This document shows, one piece after another, positions 6,817-9,542 of a DNA stretch of 9,542 bases. This DNA comes from an uncultured Anaerostipes sp. (GTDB lineage Bacteria; Bacillota; Clostridia; Lachnospirales; Lachnospiraceae). The stretch lies in the NCBI GenBank assembly GCA_900756035.1, contig CAAEIR010000352.1:1-9542 (forward strand), in the 5' to 3' direction. The notes below the pieces were generated by a model. It searched no databases. It saw nothing but the letters and a program-made list of their open reading frames with translations, and had not been told where the DNA came from. Position numbers and translations under genes: made by a program. Within the stretch, counting starts at the first letter, position 1, and each line of letters begins with the position of its first letter.

Positions 6817-7185
6817 TTAGATTTCAAATGGGATTGTTGCATACGCTATGGGCTTTATTTTAAGAATTTGTGCATTTAAAATACGCCGGTATGGACATTT
6901 ACGGTTTAATTCCTCTACCCAGTCTGAGAATATCATTTCAATCTCCAGGTCCAGATCATCATGCTCCAAACGCAGCAGGATATATTTATAAGCCTTTCGG
7001 TAATTTCCCCGCACAGTTACATAGGAATACTCTACTTCATATAACGGAGCTGTCAGCCGTCCTGTCAGGAACTGTGTAGGGTGGAGCTTTTTGATGAATT
7101 CCCGGTACTCTTCTGTTGCCGGAAGATTCCCTCCAACCCCAATCTCTGCAAACGAGGCGATATCTGCAAATTTATGAATATGCAT
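6817..7185 (-). CDS. Unknown protein, 122 aa
   Basis: No family is recognised. The protein is soluble, with a short N-terminal helix, a strand-rich middle (V-E-Y-S-Y-V-T-V, residues 51-58, then Y-K-Y-I-L-L-R-L, 66-73), an acidic segment D-D-L-D-L-E-I-E-M (76-84) ending in F-S-D-W-V, and a C-terminal strand-rich part (A-Q-I-L-K-I-K-P-I, 105-113). It has one cysteine (97) and no obvious catalytic motif. The start is set by AGGAGAGG 3-5 nt before the ATG, and the gene begins 29 nt after the DUF5688 stop, so it belongs to the operon. The same reading frame stays coding-like beyond the TAA, so this could be a slightly shortened version of a longer protein; comparison with relatives would decide. 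Confidence 0.75.
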   Translation of the reverse strand: MHIHKFADIASFAEIGVGGNLPATEEYREFIKKLHPTQFLTGRLTAPLYEVEYSYVTVRGNYRKAYKYILLRLEHDDLDLEIEMIFSDWVEELNRKCPYRRILNAQILKIKPIAYATIPFEI

Positions 7186-7214
7186 AAACCTCTCCTATCC
7201 TAATGAAAGTCACC

Positions 7215-8066
7215 TTAAATGCATATAACCTTATCCTCAGCGGAACAATATCTATATGCATGATTGGATAACCGTTCATCTGCCGGAACTTCCTCTGCAT
7301 TAATGGACTGTATCAAATCCGCCAGTTCCTGAGAAACTACAGCATCCTCGACACCCAGGGTCGGAAACAGAATCACTTCATCTACACCATAAGGAATGAT
7401 TAAGAAATCCTTTCCCACATGTAATTCACAGTATCTCATGAGCCCGGGATAGAGTAAGACTTCGGCACCACAAAAGTGAATCCGGTTTGTTAACACATAC
7501 ATCATGTCCGTTATTTTCATAAGCACTGGTGGATACTTATTTACCATATTGACCAATGCTCTCTGATACAATTCCTCTTTGTCCACAGACCAATAGTTCA
7601 AATGCTTATTTGTTATCATTAAGGTTGCTGCTATTTCTTCTGTTTCTTCACATAATAATAAAAATATAATGGATAAATCCAGATATGGAATGTTTGGGAT
7701 GTTCTCCAGCATAGAAGCGTTGTCGTGGGTATTTACCAGTTTACACATGATTTTGTCTTTGATTTTCTCAAAACTCATATCATTTACAATCTCCTGCATA
7801 CCAGCCGGTATATCTGGCGCCGATGCATAGCATTCCAGAATCTCATCAATAATCGCTTGAAGCCCTGTTCCTTTTTTGTAGCACTCAAAAAAATCTTTCA
7901 AGTGAATAGAGGGGCGAAACTGCTGCCCCTCTTTTTCAATGCACAACTGTGTCTGGACTATGCCATTGTTGATAACCGGTTTCAGAACATGCACATGGAA
8001 ACCGGCCCCTAATCTTTTGGCTACTTCAGAGCTGACAGCTTCGGCAAATTTTTCTAATGTCATCAT
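7215..8066 (-). CDS. DUF5688 family protein, 283 aa
   Basis: This is recognised as DUF5688, a Lachnospiraceae-enriched family of unknown function. Diagnostic segments are V-L-T-N-R (191-195), G-A-E-V-L-L-Y-P-G (200-208), the I-I-P-Y-G-V-D-E-V-I-L-F-P segment (223-235; usually L-P-S-S-x-H-E-V in relatives as I recall them, so Y-G-V-D is a variant) and the end region L-S-N-H-A-Y-R-Y (266-273). The N-terminal 60 residues contain a short helix and two strands (F-H-V-H-V, T-Q-L-C-I). Length is typical for the family. The ATG overlaps the stop codon of the helix-turn-helix gene (ATGA, 8066-8063), showing translational coupling, with AAGGAG 9 nt upstream. A second ATG directly follows the first and could serve instead. 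It is probably cytoplasmic. Confidence 0.85.
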   Translation of the reverse strand: MMTLEKFAEAVSSEVAKRLGAGFHVHVLKPVINNGIVQTQLCIEKEGQQFRPSIHLKDFFECYKKGTGLQAIIDEILECYASAPDIPAGMQEIVNDMSFEKIKDKIMCKLVNTHDNASMLENIPNIPYLDLSIIFLLLCEETEEIAATLMITNKHLNYWSVDKEELYQRALVNMVNKYPPVLMKITDMMYVLTNRIHFCGAEVLLYPGLMRYCELHVGKDFLIIPYGVDEVILFPTLGVEDAVVSQELADLIQSINAEEVPADERLSNHAYRYCSAEDKVICI

Positions 8067-8362
8067 GATGTGAATCTCCTTTTCAATTTAGAATTTCGTT
8101 TCACAGTGGAATGGTCACAGTTTAAAATATCTGCGATAGCCTCTATACTGTAACCCTCGCTTCTCAGTTGCTGTATAACTTCTTTTCTCTCCTTTCTTGT
8201 TGACACCCGCACAATTTTGGGATGCTTCTTTTTTAAGATTTTTTGGGAAATCGGATTATTCAGGCCATGTTCATACAGAAACCGGGCCTCCCTTGCATTG
8301 ACTCCCATTAAGATTGCAATGATAAGGCAATGATATCCCTCCGGATTGTAAGAATCTCTCAT
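8063..8362 (-). CDS. Small helix-turn-helix protein, 99 aa
   Basis: The C-terminal half carries a helix-turn-helix of the resolvase/sigma-region-4 style: helix 1 at about 61-69, a turn at G70-Y71, I73-x-A-I-A-D-I-L (73-80), then D83-H-S-T-V-K-R (83-89) as the recognition helix, followed by a basic tail. Residues 1-30 resemble a short helical pair. It is the first gene of the operon, so it may control it, perhaps through the palindrome at 8532-8549; this is inference. The start at 8362 has a perfect AAAGGAGG 6 nt upstream. The frame is open further up to 8452, but that stretch runs through the terminator stem and has no ribosome site. It overlaps the DUF5688 start by 4 nt. Confidence 0.8.
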   Translation of the reverse strand: MRDSYNPEGYHCLIIAILMGVNAREARFLYEHGLNNPISQKILKKKHPKIVRVSTRKERKEVIQQLRSEGYSIEAIADILNCDHSTVKRNSKLKRRFTS

Positions 8363-8368
8363 CCGCTC

Positions 8369-8401
8369 CCTCCTTTCCGCCTTCTGGCTTCTTCCTCCTT
8401 T
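8369..8401 (-). promoter_or_regulatory. Two perfect ribosome-binding sites in tandem
   Basis: AAAGGAGG occurs twice before the helix-turn-helix gene: at 8376-8369, 6 nt from its ATG, and at 8401-8394, with no start codon at a usable distance. The upstream copy lies 9 nt after the terminator T-run. It may be a ribosome standby site, a relic of a lost gene start, or a duplication. Confidence 0.6.
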
Positions 8402-8409
8402 CTGCAAAC

Positions 8410-8448
8410 AAAAAAAGAGACACCAAAACAATTCATTTTGATGTCTCT
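8410..8448 (-). terminator. Rho-independent terminator upstream of the operon
   Basis: The stem arms are 8448-8436 and 8428-8416 (13 bp, one G-U pair in RNA), with a 7-nt loop and a run of seven T on the minus strand (8416-8410). It ends transcripts coming from the toxin gene and from the promoter at 8569-8597. No promoter is visible between it and the helix-turn-helix gene 48 nt further on, so the operon would need readthrough or regulated antitermination. I see no convincing antiterminator pairing by eye. Confidence 0.85.
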
Positions 8449-8474
8449 TCATTCCCGCAGCACAATAGCTGCTC

Positions 8475-8570
8475 TTATTCTGTTACTTTAAAATCCTGCT
8501 TCCAGTTTTTAATGCCGGAACAAAAACTACTTGTAATCCTTGGATTACATAAATCAGCTTTCCCACTCAT
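8475..8570 (-). CDS. Possible small ORF, 31 aa (or 42 aa from 8603)
   Basis: The frame begins at ATG 8570 (GGTGG ribosome site, 4-5 nt away) or at ATG 8603, 5 nt after the toxin stop but with no good ribosome site. It ends at TAA 8477-8475, just before a small GC hairpin (8457-8472) and the terminator. The residues are mixed and protein-like, with two cysteines (C-N-P and F-C-S-G segments) and an end of the form N-W-K-Q-D-F-K. I recognise no family. The ORF overlaps the predicted promoter, so if that promoter is real the ORF would be transcribed only from upstream. It could equally be a non-coding leader. Confidence 0.35.
   Translation of the reverse strand: MSGKADLCNPRITSSFCSGIKNWKQDFKVTE
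8532..8549. promoter_or_regulatory. Perfect 18-nt palindrome, candidate operator
   Basis: TGTAATCCAAGGATTACA is an 8-bp perfect inverted repeat with a 2-nt centre. It lies about 14-31 nt downstream of the transcription start predicted for the promoter at 8569-8597. That is a suitable place for a repressor site, or in RNA for a 5'-end stem-loop (7-bp stem, CAAG loop). The helix-turn-helix protein encoded downstream and the UPF0175 antitoxin are both candidate binders. Confidence 0.5.
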
Positions 8571-8597
8571 TTTACCACCATATATAGTTTTTGTCAA
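8569..8597 (-). promoter_or_regulatory. Near-consensus sigma-70 promoter
   Basis: The -35 box is TTGACA (8597-8592) and the -10 box TAAAAT (8574-8569), with exactly 17 nt between them. The start point is predicted near 8562. It lies just after the toxin stop codon and reads toward the terminator at 8410-8448 and the operon. It would give an RNA of about 150 nt if terminated, or a leader of about 200 nt if read through. Confidence 0.7.
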
Positions 8598-8607
8598 CTT
8601 CATTGCA

Positions 8608-9105
8608 CTATATATTGTGTTGTTCTCCTGCCTGTTCCAGTACCAGTTGTTCCAGGCTTTCGCTGATATAAAATCCGTTCTTTTTCATTTTTTCGAGAAT
8701 GGAAGCAATCTCCGGGATAATCCCCTCTCTCTTGGCTTTCAAAAGGACTCCGATTGTTCCGGTAACTTTTAGACCGAGATATTTTGCTGTTTTTTTAGCA
8801 GCATTGTCATCTATCACGACTAAATCGTCCGCTGTCCCCTCCTGGGCCAGAATCATGACTTCCACTTCTCCATCGTGAAGCTTCGCCTTATACATCTTTT
8901 TATCTGACTGGTTTGCGATTTTTTCCACATGTATCCAATTCAATGCAGTCTTTAATACCTGACATGCCGAATCGTCTTTCTCTGTCACCTCACGGTACAC
9001 AGCCTCCGGGATACAAATCTCTGCATAGAGCGCCTTCAGTATATCCAATAATCCAATATTACAAAGTACAATGATGGGGGTGGAATTTACAATCACTCTA
9101 CGCAT
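8608..9105 (-). CDS. DUF3368 PIN-domain toxin, 165 aa
   Basis: This is a predicted PIN-domain endoribonuclease of the DUF3368 family, the usual toxin partner of UPF0175 antitoxins. The N-terminus V-I-V-N-S-T-P-I-I-V-L (4-14) is the first strand; the position normally held by a catalytic Asp is Asn7. Other expected acidic residues are present: E39 in the V-Y-R-E-V segment, E80 in D-G-E-V-E, and D99-D100 in V-V-I-D-D. The C-terminal part (115-155) is the helical cap typical of the family (G-T-I-G-V-L-L-x-A-K). The start at 9105 overlaps the antitoxin stop by 8 nt and has GGAGG and TGGAGA upstream; the longer start at 9141 lies inside the antitoxin gene and adds unrelated residues. RNA cleavage is known for PIN toxins generally; the target here is unknown. 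Confidence 0.85.
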   Translation of the reverse strand: MRRVIVNSTPIIVLCNIGLLDILKALYAEICIPEAVYREVTEKDDSACQVLKTALNWIHVEKIANQSDKKMYKAKLHDGEVEVMILAQEGTADDLVVIDDNAAKKTAKYLGLKVTGTIGVLLKAKREGIIPEIASILEKMKKNGFYISESLEQLVLEQAGEQHNI

Positions 9106-9352
9106 TCTCCAGTTCCTCCAAAAACTCTGCTTTATTGTCAAACTGGAAAATACTGACCTTCCGCTTTCCCAGATATTTAATAAATTCTTCTTCTGTCATA
9201 CCGGCTATCTGGGCACAGTATCCTATGGACACATTATTCTGCGTATAATATCCTACTGCTACCATACATCTGGCAAATGCAGCGGCCTCCTCCTCACTCA
9301 TATGTGTATCATACATAACTGCATCCGGTATGCGGATTGAGATCTGGCACAT
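9098..9352 (-). CDS. UPF0175 antitoxin, 84 aa
   Basis: This is a small UPF0175-family protein, the antitoxin partner of DUF3368 toxins. The N-terminal strand is I-S-I-R-I-P (4-9), followed by an acidic helix with M-S-E-E-E-A-A-A-F-A-R (18-28) and a helix-turn-helix-like segment, V-S-I-G-Y-C-A-Q-I-A-G-M-T-E-E-E-F (41-57), then G-K-R-K-V-S-I-F (62-69). The family is thought to bind both its own promoter DNA and the toxin. The start at 9352 has a perfect AAAGGAGG 6 nt upstream; an ATG at 9379 adds nine residues and lacks a ribosome site. The gene is first in the cassette, as usual for antitoxins, under the promoter at 9399-9427. Confidence 0.85.
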   Translation of the reverse strand: MCQISIRIPDAVMYDTHMSEEEAAAFARCMVAVGYYTQNNVSIGYCAQIAGMTEEEFIKYLGKRKVSIFQFDNKAEFLEELENA

Positions 9353-9398
9353 AGAAGCCCTCCTTTCTGTTCCAGACAATTTATGCTTTTACAAATCT

Positions 9399-9427
9399 AA
9401 TATATCACATCTGCCCTTCTTATTCAA
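9399..9427 (-). promoter_or_regulatory. Extended -10 promoter of the toxin-antitoxin cassette
   Basis: The boxes are TTGAAT (9427-9422) and TATATT (9404-9399) with a 17-nt spacer, and a TG one base before the -10 box (TGATATATT) makes it an extended -10 promoter. It gives a leader of about 40 nt before the antitoxin ATG. Confidence 0.65.
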
Positions 9428-9443
9428 GCAAACAACTTTTACA

Positions 9444-9466
9444 GGGTCTTTAGCCTGGGTCTTTAG
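9444..9466. repeat. Tandem 10-nt direct repeat
   Basis: GGGTCTTTAG occurs at 9444-9453 and 9457-9466, a 13-nt period, 17-39 nt upstream of the -35 box of the toxin-antitoxin promoter. It may be an operator half-site pair for autoregulation, or the remains of a small duplication. Confidence 0.5.
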
Positions 9467-9473
9467 AACTAAA

Positions 9474-9542
9474 TCATCCTGCCTTTTTCATAGGTTCCTC
9501 ATCTTCCCTATGGATACAACTGAGCAGTCTGTTGGCTGCCGC
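9474..9542 (-). CDS. C-terminal end of an unidentified gene (partial)
   Basis: The frame entering the window at 9542 runs for 22 codons to TGA at 9476-9474. Its residues look protein-like: A-A-N-R-L-L-S-C-I-H, then R-E-D-E-E-P, then K-K. The other two minus frames also stop within the first 20 codons, so the choice rests on composition only. It ends about 47 nt before the -35 box of the toxin-antitoxin promoter, with no obvious terminator between them. The product cannot be identified from so little sequence. Confidence 0.4.
   Translation of the reverse strand, partial: AAANRLLSCIHREDEEPMKKAG

Noticed and set aside
6642..6863. Plus-strand ORFs of about 73 codons across the 166-nt spacer
   Set aside because: They run antisense into two supported genes, have no ribosome site and have no recognisable motif.
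8363..8452. N-terminal extension of the helix-turn-helix gene to ATG 8452
   Set aside because: The stretch is the terminator hairpin and T-run; there is no ribosome site at 8452, whereas 8362 has a perfect one.
9106..9141. Longer start of the PIN toxin at 9141
   Set aside because: It lies within the antitoxin gene, adds residues that do not fit the DUF3368 N-terminus, and the 9105 start has better ribosome-site spacing.
1..9542. CRISPR array, tRNA, rRNA, insertion sequence or attachment site
   Set aside because: No regularly spaced repeats, no cloverleaf or rRNA-like sequence, no transposase or integrase and no terminal inverted repeats were seen by eye.

Overview
This 9.5 kb window looks like accessory DNA from a gut clostridial bacterium, most likely a Lachnospiraceae member, carried on an integrative/conjugative element, plasmid or prophage-like element. 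The reasons are moderate A+T content, near-perfect AAGGAGG ribosome sites in front of almost every gene, a DUF5688 protein (a family I know mainly from Lachnospiraceae), a PcfK/PcfJ pair (named from the conjugative plasmid pCF10), a DUF7666 protein and a mobile-element-type PAPS-reductase-family protein. No rRNA, tRNA, CRISPR array, transposase, integrase or relaxase is visible. Every gene I can support lies on the minus strand, so the region reads from right to left.

Right end (about 8600-9542): the last 22 codons of an unidentified gene, a good sigma-70 promoter (9399-9427), and a two-gene toxin-antitoxin cassette: a UPF0175 antitoxin overlapping a DUF3368 PIN-domain toxin by 8 nt. Between the toxin and the main operon is a 245-nt gap. 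It holds a near-consensus promoter (TTGACA, 17 nt, TAAAAT), a perfect 18-nt palindrome, a possible 31-42 codon ORF and a strong rho-independent terminator (8410-8448). No promoter is visible between the terminator and the next gene, so the operon depends on readthrough, attenuation, or a distant promoter.

Main operon (8362 down to 1): a small helix-turn-helix protein, DUF5688, a 122-aa unknown, a PAPS-reductase-family ATP pyrophosphatase with Fe-S type cysteines, a Cys-rich 261-aa protein, a 139-aa acidic-tailed unknown, a PcfK-like protein (the family NCBI also labels AcrIIA9 Cas9 inhibitor), a DUF7666 protein, a PcfJ-like protein, a 264-aa zinc-ribbon protein, and probably the first codons of another gene. 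Gaps are mostly 5-30 nt, and ribosome sites overlap preceding stop codons. The exceptions are three spacers (50, 106 and 166 nt) that each contain inverted repeats.

How they may work together is inference. The operon combines a nucleotide alpha-hydrolase, several zinc-ribbon or Cys-rich proteins, and two proteins (PcfK-like and PAPS-reductase-like) that each carry a terminal QxxLF peptide resembling the bacterial sliding-clamp binding motif. That fits a module acting on DNA during replication or establishment of the element (modification, anti-defence or replication support) better than it fits sulfate assimilation.
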